The translations under genes and the position numbers were made by a program. The notes beneath the pieces were generated by a model that saw nothing but the letters and a program-made list of their open reading frames with translations, did no database searches and was not told where the DNA came from. From Oxalobacteraceae bacterium (lineage in GTDB: Bacteria; Pseudomonadota; Gammaproteobacteria; Burkholderiales; Burkholderiaceae_D): a DNA stretch of 37,873 nt. The stretch covers positions 22,166 through 60,038 of the forward strand of contig DPRS01000031.1 in assembly GCA_003537575.1 (NCBI GenBank), read 5' to 3'. Numbering within the stretch: the stretch's first letter is position 1; every line of letters begins with the position of its first letter. This document shows, piece after piece, positions 16,861-25,165 of this stretch.

Positions 16861-18023
16861 TATCGGGATTGCGACTGTTTAGCGTTACCGGTTGTGCGAA
16901 TGAAATTCTGGAAAACGAATTCCGAGACATTCGCAATTTCCTGCGGGTTCATGACTTTATTCCAGGCCGGCATTTCGGTGCCGTATTTGCCTTCTGACGT
17001 CGCATTGTAAATCGCCACGCGATTAAGCTCGTGCCGCGAGGCCGTATGCTGGAAATTGCGCGGTTTCGGGTTGATGAAATAGGCCCGTGGCCCGCGGCCA
17101 TCGCCGGTGGTGCCGTGGCAGGTGGCGCAATTGCTCATATAAAAGGCTGCTCCCTTGATTGCATCGCCCTTCAATCCATTCGGCATGACCGCAGCCATGT
17201 CGGGGGCGGCAAGCTTCTGTGCCGGCGGCAGAGGCCGGGACGCCGCGGCCGTCGTCTGGTTCATGCCGTGCGGATCGCGACCAGCGCGCGCACCGGAGGA
17301 AGTGCCCGAGATGCCTTCGTGGGAAGCGCTGGCCATGATGCCGGTGCGGATGTAGTCCGCCACGGCTTCAATGTCTTGCGCGCTTAATTGCGACTTGAAG
17401 CCAGCCATTGCCGTCTCGGCCCGTCCGTAAGTAATCGATTTGATCAGGCGTTCCCGGTTCAGTTCGACGCGCGCCGCCGCGCTGGTGAAGTCGCGCGGCG
17501 GCGGATTCAGGCTGCCTTGCGCGCGGCTGCGGCCGTCGCCCTTGTCGCCATGGCAGACCGAACAGTTCTTGTTGTAAACAACACGTCCGCGATTGCTGTC
17601 GTTGGCGATCGGAGCCGGCATGAAAGTATTCCGGACATAGTCGACCACGGCTTCGATTTCCTTCGAGTTCAGCTGGGATTTCCAGCCAATCATCGCGGTG
17701 CCCGGACGGCCGTTGGCGACCGCGTCGATCATGCCTGGGCGCGTCAGGTATCTGCTCACGACGGCATTGGTGAAGTCTTTCGGCGGCGGATTCAGGCTGC
17801 CTTGCGCGCGGCTGCGACCGTCACCCTTGTCGCCATGACAGACCGAGCAATAGTTGTGATAGATCGCTGCCGGCTTGATTTCCGTGCCGGAGGACTGGGA
17901 TGGCGTTGCGGGAGCAGCATGCAGTGGCGATGCGCCAAGGCCGATCAGCAGCAAGACAGCAAGCCGGCAACCTCGGGAGAGCCGGAGGGTGTTGGATGAG
18001 GACAGCAGGTTAGATAGGGCCAT
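16860..18023 (-). CDS. Trihaem periplasmic cytochrome with duplicated domains
   Basis: A 387-residue exported protein with a signal peptide to about residue 36 (PLHA-A). It has three class I cytochrome domains with haem sites at C59, C154 and C299 and Met ligands at M111, M206 and M353, so all three haems look His/Met. Domains 1 and 2 share an identical run of more than 20 residues beginning CSVCHGDKGDGRS, and their DNA (17496-17561 and 17781-17846) is nearly identical at 285-bp spacing, a recent in-frame duplication. Domain 3 is more distant and joined by a Pro/Ala linker. It is the first gene of a two-gene unit with the trihaem lipoprotein. A sigma-54-like promoter lies about 80 bp upstream. 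The start codon lacks a clear ribosome binding site. Confidence 0.88.
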   Translation of the reverse strand: MALSNLLSSSNTLRLSRGCRLAVLLLIGLGASPLHAAPATPSQSSGTEIKPAAIYHNYCSVCHGDKGDGRSRAQGSLNPPPKDFTNAVVSRYLTRPGMIDAVANGRPGTAMIGWKSQLNSKEIEAVVDYVRNTFMPAPIANDSNRGRVVYNKNCSVCHGDKGDGRSRAQGSLNPPPRDFTSAAARVELNRERLIKSITYGRAETAMAGFKSQLSAQDIEAVADYIRTGIMASASHEGISGTSSGARAGRDPHGMNQTTAAASRPLPPAQKLAAPDMAAVMPNGLKGDAIKGAAFYMSNCATCHGTTGDGRGPRAYFINPKPRNFQHTASRHELNRVAIYNATSEGKYGTEMPAWNKVMNPQEIANVSEFVFQNFIRTTGNAKQSQSR

Positions 18024-18104
18024 GTTTTAGTGAGGGCAAAAGTTGCAGCATCGGCAAAGAAGCGCCGGGATCACAAACGTCTAGTTCAGTTTTCCTGAAG
18101 ACTG

Positions 18105-18121
18105 AGCAAGAACAATGCCCA
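18105..18121 (-). promoter_or_regulatory. Sigma-54-like promoter for the trihaem cytochrome pair
   Basis: On the minus strand: TGGGCATTGTTCTTGCT. It has GG-N10-GC spacing and a TTGCT -12 element; the -24 element is GGGCA rather than TGGCA. The start site would be near 18094, about 70 nt upstream of the coding start. It is divergent from the next sigma-54 site. Confidence 0.6.
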
Positions 18122-18174
18122 GAAGCTACTTTTATTCCAGATCAAGATGTCGATGTCATTTAGATAATTTCTTG

Positions 18175-18191
18175 CTGGTACGTTGTTTGCT
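18175..18191 (+). promoter_or_regulatory. Sigma-54 promoter for the NHL lipoprotein gene
   Basis: CTGGTACGTTGTTTGCT: GG-N10-GC spacing with TGGTAC and TTTGCT elements. The start site would be near 18202, about 45 nt before the ATG. The -12 element lies inside an inverted pair GTTTGC (18185-18190) / GCAAAC (18220-18225), which could be an operator or a hairpin. Confidence 0.7.
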
Positions 18192-18247
18192 AGAAAGCTG
18201 CTAGCTTGAAACTTATTTTGCAAACCCGATGCATACAGTGAGTCGCC

Positions 18248-19360
18248 ATGAAATTAAATATCGCCGCTAAATCCATCGCAGTCGCTTCGCAAATCATCGG
18301 CGCACTGCTCATTGCCGGTTGCGCCAGTGTTGCCGTCGATGCTCCCAAAGCCGAGTTGCCGGTTTTTCCGCCGCCTCCCGACGAAGCGCGCTTTTTTTAT
18401 GAGCGCACGATCTACAGCAGCGCCGACGTCGCAAAGGAAGACAAGAATGCCGATCTGCGCCGCCGCCTCACCGGCGAGTCGCGGACTGGCGAATTTCTCG
18501 GCAAGCCCTATGGCGTGGCGGTATATCAGGGGCGCGTCTACGTCACCGATACGCTGAATGCGCGCGTGGCGGTATTCGACATCCCCGGCCAGCGCTATTT
18601 CAAAATCGGCGATGGCGATGCCGGGACGCTGGTCATGCCGATCGGCCTGGATGTCGATGGCGCCGGCAATCTCTACGTGGCAGACAACAAGACCCGTTAC
18701 GTCCAGGTCTACGACGGCAACGGCAAGTATCTGCGCACGCTGGGTGGCCCTGCCTGGTTTTCCCGCCCTTCCGGCATCGCTGTCGATAGCGCGGGCGAGC
18801 GGATCTATGTTGTCGATACCGGCGGCGTCACCAACGAAGAAGCGCATCGGGTGCGCGTGTTCGATGCCAAGACGGGCAAGCACTTGCAGGATATCGGCAA
18901 GCGCGGCACCGAGCCAGGCCAGCTCAACCTGCCGCGCGACATCACCATTGGCAAGGATGGCCTGCTATATGTAGTCGATGGCGGTAATTTCCGCGTCCAG
19001 GTGTTTAAGCCTGACGGCAGCTTCGTGCGCGCATTCGGCGGTATCGGCCGCCAGGGCGGCATGTTTTCGCGCCCCAAGGAAGCGGCGGTGGATGGCGACG
19101 GCAATGTCTACGTAGTTGACAGCGCCTTCGGCAATTTTCAGATATTCACGGCGGAAGGCGCGCTGCTGCTCGCCGTAGGCGGACGTAGCGAGCGTGACAG
19201 TGTGGCGAAATACATGCTGCCGTCGGGGATCGCCATCGATGGCGATGGCCGCGTCTACATGGTCGATCAGTTTTTCCGCAAAGTGGATGTGTATCGTCCG
19301 GCAAAGCTGGCAGCCGACGCTGGCTTTGCTGTGCCGAAAAATATTGCAGTTAAAAAATAA
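18248..19360 (+). CDS. NHL-repeat beta-propeller lipoprotein
   Basis: A 370-residue lipoprotein with lipobox LIAGC (C25). After a Pro-rich linker come about six NHL repeats of the form GIAVD-GxxYVVDxxNxRVQVF, enough for a six-bladed propeller from about residue 85 to 350. There are no haem sites and no obvious catalytic residues. NHL propellers usually bind proteins or carbohydrates. From memory, such proteins recur next to multihaem conduits and cytochrome-filament genes in metal-cycling bacteria, where a scaffold or assembly role is suspected. Two further NHL proteins lie at 28100-30150. The ribosome binding site is weak. Confidence 0.85.
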   Translation: MKLNIAAKSIAVASQIIGALLIAGCASVAVDAPKAELPVFPPPPDEARFFYERTIYSSADVAKEDKNADLRRRLTGESRTGEFLGKPYGVAVYQGRVYVTDTLNARVAVFDIPGQRYFKIGDGDAGTLVMPIGLDVDGAGNLYVADNKTRYVQVYDGNGKYLRTLGGPAWFSRPSGIAVDSAGERIYVVDTGGVTNEEAHRVRVFDAKTGKHLQDIGKRGTEPGQLNLPRDITIGKDGLLYVVDGGNFRVQVFKPDGSFVRAFGGIGRQGGMFSRPKEAAVDGDGNVYVVDSAFGNFQIFTAEGALLLAVGGRSERDSVAKYMLPSGIAIDGDGRVYMVDQFFRKVDVYRPAKLAADAGFAVPKNIAVKK

Positions 19361-19385
19361 TTGATGCGAATGGAAAATAAAGCGC

Positions 19386-19424
19386 TTCCTGCAATTAAGA
19401 AGGGCTTCTTGTTTGCGGGAATTT
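19386..19424 (+). terminator. Terminator-like hairpin after the NHL lipoprotein gene
   Basis: An outer stem TTCCTGCAA / TTGCGGGAA and an inner stem AAGAA / TTCTT around GGGC are separated by a 2-nt interior step and followed by TTT. It starts 25 nt after the stop. The T-run is short. Confidence 0.6.
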
Positions 19425-19513
19425 AAAGCATGAGAAGCCTCAAGAAAATGCGAAAAAATCGTGATTTATTTCTGTTGAGAAATGAAAGCACTTGATTCAG
19501 GTTAATTTTGTGT

Positions 19514-19530
19514 CTGGCCTGAAACTTGCT
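19514..19530 (+). promoter_or_regulatory. Sigma-54 promoter for the tetrahaem cytochrome gene
   Basis: CTGGCCTGAAACTTGCT: GG-N10-GC spacing, CTGGC and TTGCT elements. The start site would be near 19541, about 80 nt upstream of the tetrahaem ATG. With the terminator just before it, this marks the start of the long conduit operon. Confidence 0.75.
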
Positions 19531-19620
19531 AAATAGTACTCAGAAGGTTTGCAATGAAAGCAACTGGAAGTGACATTAAACATTCATTCAACAGGAAGAG
19601 AAAGAAAGGTCGGGTGAAAC

Positions 19621-20529
19621 ATGAAAAGCTACAATAGAAGGGGACTGACGCATTGGGTCGGTACTGCGGCCGTTGCATTGACGGTGGCGGGTGTGCTGGC
19701 TGTGTTCGGCAGCCCGACCGCTTCCGCAGGCATCAAGGAAACGAAGCACAATCTCGGTTCGCAGCAAGCAGGACTCAATAACGAGGGCACTGCCGCCAAC
19801 GAATTTTCCGGCACCGGTGAAATCTGCGTGTTTTGCCATACGCCTCACGGCGCCGATACCCAGGCCAAGATCCCGCTCTGGAACCGCGTCGCCACAGCCA
19901 GCCCTGCTTATGCCACTTACAACAGCCTGGGCACCCTCAGTCTGGACGGCGGCACTGCGGCGGTCGGCTCGACCTCGATGGCTTGTCTGTCCTGCCATGA
20001 CGGCACGCAAGCGATGAATACCGTGGCTAATGCGCCGGGCTCGGGCCTCGACGGAAACGCCGCATGGGCTGCCGGTATTGACACCGGCGCTGGCTGGTCG
20101 GGCAGCCATCAGTCCGCCGGTAAGATGACCGGGCTGGCAGCGGTGGCAGCCGACGCAAGCGGCTTGAAGAACGATCACCCGGTCGGCATTCAGTATGCGG
20201 GCGGTCCGAACGCCAACGGCGTCCCGGCAACGGGTACTTATCCGAAGGCGAACTTCACTGACCCTGATTTCAAGGATGCCAGCAGCGCAGTCCTGGGCGG
20301 CAGCCAGGTCTGGTGGGTGGAAACCGGCACCACTGGACGTCAAAAGACTGACTTGCCGTTGTATGCGCGTACCGCCACGGTGACATTCACCGACGGCAGC
20401 ACCAGCGAGGTCGTCAACCAGCCGTTCGTCGAGTGCGCCAGTTGCCATGATCCGCACTCGGAAAAGGCAACCTTCCTGCGCACTGAAAACACCAACAGCG
20501 CGGTATGCCTGGCTTGCCATGATAAGTAA
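19621..20529 (+). CDS. Tetrahaem c-type cytochrome, paired-CXXCH type
   Basis: A 302-residue exported cytochrome with a signal peptide ending ASA-G (about 36). Four CXXCH sites start at residues 69, 122, 272 and 296. Additional histidines in TKHN, TPHG, GSHQ, NDHP and DPHS are enough for bis-His ligation of all four haems. The order TKHN, CVFCHTPHG, PLWNR, CLSCHDGT, NDHP, CASCHDPH, FLR, CLACH is shared with the first 285 residues of the 11-haem protein at 30150. A tetrahaem of this size beside a prolyl isomerase, a porin and NHL proteins recalls filament-forming OmcE-like cytochromes, but polymerisation cannot be read from sequence. It has its own sigma-54 promoter and is followed by a hairpin. 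Confidence 0.88.
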   Translation: MKSYNRRGLTHWVGTAAVALTVAGVLAVFGSPTASAGIKETKHNLGSQQAGLNNEGTAANEFSGTGEICVFCHTPHGADTQAKIPLWNRVATASPAYATYNSLGTLSLDGGTAAVGSTSMACLSCHDGTQAMNTVANAPGSGLDGNAAWAAGIDTGAGWSGSHQSAGKMTGLAAVAADASGLKNDHPVGIQYAGGPNANGVPATGTYPKANFTDPDFKDASSAVLGGSQVWWVETGTTGRQKTDLPLYARTATVTFTDGSTSEVVNQPFVECASCHDPHSEKATFLRTENTNSAVCLACHDK

Positions 20530-20550
20530 CAGAAGTTTGAGTTGATCTCG

Positions 20551-20585
20551 GGGCGGGCGGGGAAACCCGTCTGCCCTTTGTTTAT
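20551..20585 (+). terminator. Terminator-like hairpin after the tetrahaem gene
   Basis: An 11-bp stem (GGGCGGGCGGG / CCCGTCTGCCC, two G-U pairs) with a GAAA tetraloop is followed by TTTGTTTAT. It probably attenuates transcription so that the tetrahaem is made in excess of the downstream genes. Confidence 0.75.
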
Positions 20586-20612
20586 GTTCGTGCTAGCGAA
20601 CCAAGGATTGCG

Positions 20613-21668
20613 ATGAGGCAGAAATCAATGAAGGGTGTGCGTGGCTGCAGGGCGACGGTATTGTCGCTGGCATTGTTGGGGGCGTTCGGCATCCATGCCG
20701 CCGAAGCATCGCCCGCAGCGTCCGCCAAGGGCGCCGACCCCAAGGCCGCATTCGCACAGGTTGCTGGAACCACGATTACGCATGAAGAATTCAACGTCGC
20801 GTTTTCAACGGCGGCGCGCAACAAATTTTTCCACGGCAAAGCCGGCGGCGACGAGGTCGCGCTGCTGCAGCGGGAAGTCGCCGATCAGCTGGTGACGCGC
20901 GTGCTGTTGCTGCGCGAGGCGCGCAGCCGCGGCATGGCAGCGGACGCCGCCGCCATCCAGAAAGAGATCGATATGTACGACCAGCGCTACGCCAACAGCG
21001 AGCACTGGAAGAAAAACCGCGAACAGCTGGTTCCCGGCTTGAAGGCGCGCCTCGAGGAACAGAGCCTGCTGAGCCAGATGGAAAAGACCGTCCGGGCCGA
21101 TCTCCAGCCGGACGAGGCGGCGGTGCGCGCCTATTATGCCAAGCATGCCGAGAAGTTTACCGAGCCCGAGCAGTTGCATGTGTCGGTGATCCTGCTGAAG
21201 ATCGATCCATCGTCGCCCTCTGCAGTGTGGGAAAAGGTGCAGAAAGAGGCGGCGGACATCGCCAGGCAGCTGGGCGAAGGCGCCGATTTTGCCGCTCTGG
21301 CACGCCAGCATTCCGGCGATGCGCCGTCGCGCGCAAAGGGTGGCGACATGGGCTATGTGCACACCGGCATGCTGCCCGACGAAGCCCAGCAAGCGCTCAA
21401 CAAAACCAAGTCGGGCGAAATGACGGCGCCGGTAAAGGTGTTGCAAGGTTTTGCGATTTTCCGCCTGATCGGCCGCAAGGAGCCAAAACTGGCTGAATTC
21501 GATGCGGTGCGCAATCGTGCGGCGGAACTGTTGAAGCGCGAACAAGGCGAGGAAGCGTGGCAGAAATTCGTCACCGCTCTCAAGAGCCAATCGCCGGCAC
21601 AGATAGACCAGACGCATTTCCTGCCCCTGCCTGATCGGCCCAACGCAAGAGCTGCGCCGGCCAGATAA
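20613..21668 (+). CDS. PpiC/SurA-like periplasmic peptidyl-prolyl isomerase
   Basis: A 351-residue exported foldase with a signal peptide (about 12-30). An N-terminal helical SurA-like region (about 45-170) contains VAGTTITHEEFNVAF and a long charged helix. One parvulin domain (about 180-285) is marked by LHVSVILLKI, FAALARQHSGDAPSRAKGGDMG and a conserved GFAIFRLIGRKEP strand. AAGGA lies 8 nt before ATG 20613. Placement between a multihaem cytochrome and an outer-membrane barrel suggests it helps fold or export those partners. PpiC-type proteins are known, from memory, in other porin-cytochrome and cytochrome-nanowire loci. Confidence 0.9.
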   Translation: MRQKSMKGVRGCRATVLSLALLGAFGIHAAEASPAASAKGADPKAAFAQVAGTTITHEEFNVAFSTAARNKFFHGKAGGDEVALLQREVADQLVTRVLLLREARSRGMAADAAAIQKEIDMYDQRYANSEHWKKNREQLVPGLKARLEEQSLLSQMEKTVRADLQPDEAAVRAYYAKHAEKFTEPEQLHVSVILLKIDPSSPSAVWEKVQKEAADIARQLGEGADFAALARQHSGDAPSRAKGGDMGYVHTGMLPDEAQQALNKTKSGEMTAPVKVLQGFAIFRLIGRKEPKLAEFDAVRNRAAELLKREQGEEAWQKFVTALKSQSPAQIDQTHFLPLPDRPNARAAPAR

Positions 21669-21712
21669 GCGCCGGGTGCCTGAGTGCGCATGAAACGTAA
21701 TTGAGGGATGTC

Positions 21713-23680
21713 TTGATCGAGCTGCGCAATAAGCACCTGATTAACTCCTGCGTGATGATCGCAGGATTGCTCATGGTTGCGTGGAATCGATCAATTCATG
21801 CTGCACTGCCACCAGGGCAGGCCGCATCGCAGTCGCAAGAAAGTGAAACAAGCGCACCCGCGCAGTCAGATAATTCGTTGGATAAACCTGTGCCACGCCC
21901 CAACACCCAGGAAAGGGAAACAATTTTTGCGCTACCTCCGGTACGCATCGGCGGCAAGGTTTCCTATGAGTTGCGCGGCGATGCCAGCGAAGACCAGAAA
22001 ATCGTCCAGCACGGCATCACCAGCACCCTCACTGCCAGGACCAATACCTATCTCTGGCAACCCTGGTTCGCCACCCTGTCCGGCGAAATGGGGGTCAGCG
22101 CGCTGCGTTTTCGCACTACCAATTCGCAATCCGTGCCGAACCTGAACGGCGACCAGATGGACTCGTTGACAAGCAAGAATCTGGTTACCAGTGGTAATCT
22201 GCAACTGAATCTTATTCCACGCAGTAAATACCCGTTTGAAGCCCATGTCACCAAGACCGACAGCCGCATCGGCGGCACCTTGTCAGCCTTGACTGGCTAT
22301 TCCAGCACGAACTATGGTTTAAGCCAGAATTTCGTATCGCCGGTGGGGCATGGCGTGGTTGGTTTCGACCGCAGCGAACAGACTGGCGGCAGCGGCGCCG
22401 AAACCCGCCAGGACAACCTGCGTCTGTCGCTGGCGAAAGCGCTGACGCCGAAGCAGGATCTGCAAGTCAATGGCAATCGTAGCGACAATACGCTCAAGAC
22501 GACTGGCGAGCGCGCAACGCAAAGCAATCTGAGCCTGCAGCACAAGTATTTGCCGACTCAGGCGCTGACCATCGACAGCATCGCCAACTTGAGCAGGTCC
22601 GGTTATCGACTGGCGCAAGGCAATACCGACACCGACCTGCTGCAGTTAAGCAGTTTCGGTTTCTGGCGTCCGCCGGAAGGCGGACTGATGGTGACCGGCG
22701 GCGTGCGCCTGCTGGCGCTGGCGAATCATTCCAGCAGCGGCCAGCCGGGTGCTGGCGACAACGGCTCGCGCATGCAGAATGCCAACGTCAACCTTGGCGT
22801 CAATTACGATTTCAGCCGCGCGGTGCGCATTAACGCCGGCGTCAACCTCAACACCACCAGCGGCTATGGGCAGCGCACGATCGAGGGGAGCCAGTCGGTC
22901 GGCGTCATCTACCAGCCGGAAACGAGGTTGCTGGGAGATTTCCGGTATGACTGGTCGACTGGCGCCACCTTCAACAACACTACTTCCAGCAGCAACAAAC
23001 AGCAGGAAGACCGGCAGCTGACATTGCAGCTTAGCCACAGCCTGGGACGCAACACGCAGTTGAGCCCCGGGTCGGCGCTATCGATGAGCGTTGGCCAATC
23101 GGTTTCGTCATTGATGCGCAGTAGCGGCGGCGCGACCCAGCAATTGACTCACACCGGCACGCTGGCCTGGAACCTGTCGAGACAGGAAGGCAGCACCTAT
23201 GTCAGCGTCAGCGCCAGCGATTCTCGCGCGATGGGCGATCGCAACGATGCATTCCAGATGGTCAATTTACAGGTGTCGAGCAGCATACCGACCGGCCGCT
23301 TCACTTCCTGGAGCGGCAACCTGACGGTCCAGGCCACCAAGCAGCGCACTTCGATGCAGCAGTTCGGCCAGAATTCCGGCGCGTTTTATACGTCCAGGAG
23401 CGGCTTCGTTACCACTTCGACCGGTTCTCTCAGTTACCAGAATCAGCGCCTGTTCGGCATACCGCGCCTGCGCTTTCTATCCGATCTGCGGCTCAACAGC
23501 AAGGCGCTGCTGCCGATCCTCGGCGGCCCGCAGGACCAGGAAACGGCCGCCTGGGAAAATAATCTGGATTATCAGATCGGCCGCACCCAGTTCCGCATGA
23601 GCGGACGTTTGTCTCAATCTGGAGGGAAGAACAACAGGTCAATCATGTTTACCGCCACGCGCGGATTGGGAGATTTTTAG
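21713..23680 (+). CDS. Outer-membrane beta-barrel, probable porin of the second conduit
   Basis: A 655-residue exported barrel protein. The likely start is TTG 21713, with GAGGGA 4-5 nt upstream. The signal peptide INSCVMIAGLLMVAWNRSIHA ends near residue 31. A Pro/Ser/Gln-rich plug or linker precedes IGGKVSYELRGDASED. Many alternating amphipathic strands with Asn/Ser/Thr-rich turns follow (about 20 or more), and the protein ends with ATRGLGDF, a C-terminal Phe typical of Bam substrates. It has only one cysteine, in the signal peptide. It is not obviously similar to MtoB. Its place in a multihaem operon suggests it sheathes or exports a cytochrome. No known family name can be given with confidence. 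Confidence 0.75.
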   Translation: MIELRNKHLINSCVMIAGLLMVAWNRSIHAALPPGQAASQSQESETSAPAQSDNSLDKPVPRPNTQERETIFALPPVRIGGKVSYELRGDASEDQKIVQHGITSTLTARTNTYLWQPWFATLSGEMGVSALRFRTTNSQSVPNLNGDQMDSLTSKNLVTSGNLQLNLIPRSKYPFEAHVTKTDSRIGGTLSALTGYSSTNYGLSQNFVSPVGHGVVGFDRSEQTGGSGAETRQDNLRLSLAKALTPKQDLQVNGNRSDNTLKTTGERATQSNLSLQHKYLPTQALTIDSIANLSRSGYRLAQGNTDTDLLQLSSFGFWRPPEGGLMVTGGVRLLALANHSSSGQPGAGDNGSRMQNANVNLGVNYDFSRAVRINAGVNLNTTSGYGQRTIEGSQSVGVIYQPETRLLGDFRYDWSTGATFNNTTSSSNKQQEDRQLTLQLSHSLGRNTQLSPGSALSMSVGQSVSSLMRSSGGATQQLTHTGTLAWNLSRQEGSTYVSVSASDSRAMGDRNDAFQMVNLQVSSSIPTGRFTSWSGNLTVQATKQRTSMQQFGQNSGAFYTSRSGFVTTSTGSLSYQNQRLFGIPRLRFLSDLRLNSKALLPILGGPQDQETAAWENNLDYQIGRTQFRMSGRLSQSGGKNNRSIMFTATRGLGDF

Positions 23681-23780
23681 ATTTTTAATATGGCGTGGAC
23701 TGCGGCGCGACACGGTGCGGCAGAGCGGTTCACTGCACGTTGAGGTTTCTTATGCTATTGCTTGAAAGGGAGAGGTTGTA

Positions 23781-24236
23781 ATGTTAAAGCTGATGCAATA
23801 CAGCGGGATATTCAGGGCGGTCGTAATGGCCCTGATGATTCTCACGGCGGGCTGGGTCGATATGCGGGATGCGCGCGCGGAATACGGCGACGTGGTCATC
23901 AATAATCATTCGGATGCCGCAGGCATGCGGCCGGCGGTGTTTCCGCACTGGTTTCACCGCATTCGCTTCCGCTGCAAGGTGTGCCACGCTGACCTGGGCT
24001 TCAAGTTCAAGGCGGGCGGCAATGATATCAACATGGTGAAAATCATCGATGGCCAGTATTGCGGTGCTTGTCATAACGGCAATATCGCATGGTCGATCGA
24101 GAACTGCAACCTGTGCCATTCCGGCAAGCCAGGCACGCCGACGCAAGTGCACGAAAGCACCATCAATTCGCTGGCGGCGCCGGCGAACGCTACGCCAACT
24201 GTCGCCAAATCGCCAGTTGTGCAGCCGAAGAAATAG
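23781..24236 (+). CDS. c7-type trihaem cytochrome (paralogue A1)
   Basis: A 151-residue periplasmic cytochrome with a signal peptide ending near ARA-E (33). Three CXXCH sites start at residues 65, 94 and 109. The preceding FPHWFHRIRF supplies distal histidines in the c7/c3 manner. GGGAGAGG lies close upstream of ATG 23781. It is closely similar to the protein at 27648-28052 (PHWFHRIRFRCKVCH is shared). It is likely a soluble electron carrier of the second conduit. A Pro/Ala-rich tail follows the last haem. Confidence 0.88.
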   Translation: MLKLMQYSGIFRAVVMALMILTAGWVDMRDARAEYGDVVINNHSDAAGMRPAVFPHWFHRIRFRCKVCHADLGFKFKAGGNDINMVKIIDGQYCGACHNGNIAWSIENCNLCHSGKPGTPTQVHESTINSLAAPANATPTVAKSPVVQPKK

Positions 24237-24244
24237 GAGTCATC

Positions 24245-25165
24245 ATGAACAGTTCTCTCATGCTCCGTGCCGGCATCTTTGCATTGGCAACGGGATTCAT
24301 GTCGCTGACGGCGGGCGCGGCCGATCTGCTGAAAGGCAAAGTGGTTTACGAGGCAGGCTGCGTCGCCTGTCACAGCACCGGTGCCGCCGGCGCGCCGAAG
24401 GTGGGCGATGCCGCCGCCTGGGCGCCGCGCATCAAGAACGGCGCCGCGACCTTGTACGCCAGCGCGCTCAAGGGCAAGGGCGCGATGCCGGCCAAGGGCG
24501 GCAACGGCAGTCTCGCCGACGCCGATGTGCGGGCCGCGGTGGATTACATGGTCAGCCAGTCCGAAGGCGGCAAGGCTGCTGCCGCGACTGCGGCGCCTGC
24601 GCCTGCCGCCGCTGCCGCGGCTCCGGCCCCGATGCCAGTGGCGGCCGTCGGCGCTAGCGTCAATACCTTCAACCGGCTGATGAAGCCGCCTGCCGAGCGC
24701 AACCTGCCGCCCGCGCGCGATGGCATCCACGATCCGGAAAATGACGGCACCCATTCGCTGCAACCGCCGCTGGCGGCATTCGGTTCGATGGCCAGGAATA
24801 ACGATGGCAATCGTGTCGACTGGGTGAAGACGCTCGGCGAAAACAGGATCACGCCGCGCTTCGACCGCAACGACCCGAACGCCAAACCGATGGTGATGGA
24901 CCTGAACATCGTGCGCGAAGTGAAGGGCTCGATGCCGGACGTGGTATATCCGCACAAGCAGCACACCGAATGGCTGGATTGCTCCAACTGCCACCCGGCG
25001 ATTTTCGTGCCGCAAAAGGGCGCGAACCAGATCAGCATGGCTTCGATCCTGCTGGGACAGGGGTGCGGCGTTTGCCATGGCAAGGTCGCTTTCCCGGTAT
25101 CGGATTGCCGCCGTTGCCATTCGAAGAGCAAGCCGCTGCCGGCGCGGGCGGACGCCAAGCCATGA
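24245..25165 (+). CDS. Fusion of cytochrome c5 and c7-type trihaem domains
   Basis: A 306-residue periplasmic tetrahaem made of two unrelated cytochrome folds. The signal peptide ends AGA-A (about 25). A c5 domain (26-107) has C39-V-A-C42-H43 and Met M81 in GAMPAKGG. An Ala/Pro linker (about 108-136) follows, then a c7-like domain with CXXCH sites at 246, 274 and 288 and distal histidines in YPHKQHTEW. The c5 part closely resembles the stand-alone cytochrome at 15240-15548. The c7 part resembles the protein at 27089-27640, sharing a 33-bp identical DNA stretch (24950-24982 and 27440-27472). AGGAG precedes ATG 24245. It links a high-potential His/Met haem to low-potential bis-His haems in one chain. 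Confidence 0.88.
   Translation: MNSSLMLRAGIFALATGFMSLTAGAADLLKGKVVYEAGCVACHSTGAAGAPKVGDAAAWAPRIKNGAATLYASALKGKGAMPAKGGNGSLADADVRAAVDYMVSQSEGGKAAAATAAPAPAAAAAAPAPMPVAAVGASVNTFNRLMKPPAERNLPPARDGIHDPENDGTHSLQPPLAAFGSMARNNDGNRVDWVKTLGENRITPRFDRNDPNAKPMVMDLNIVREVKGSMPDVVYPHKQHTEWLDCSNCHPAIFVPQKGANQISMASILLGQGCGVCHGKVAFPVSDCRRCHSKSKPLPARADAKP

Noticed and set aside
17496..17848. Direct repeats as a CRISPR or mobile-element signature
   Set aside because: The two copies lie in frame within one cytochrome gene and encode its haem sites; there are no spacers or transposase.
23681..23780. Sigma-54 promoter before the c7-type trihaem A1
   Set aside because: A TTGCT is present, but the nearest upstream GG is at the wrong spacing (GG-N14-GC).
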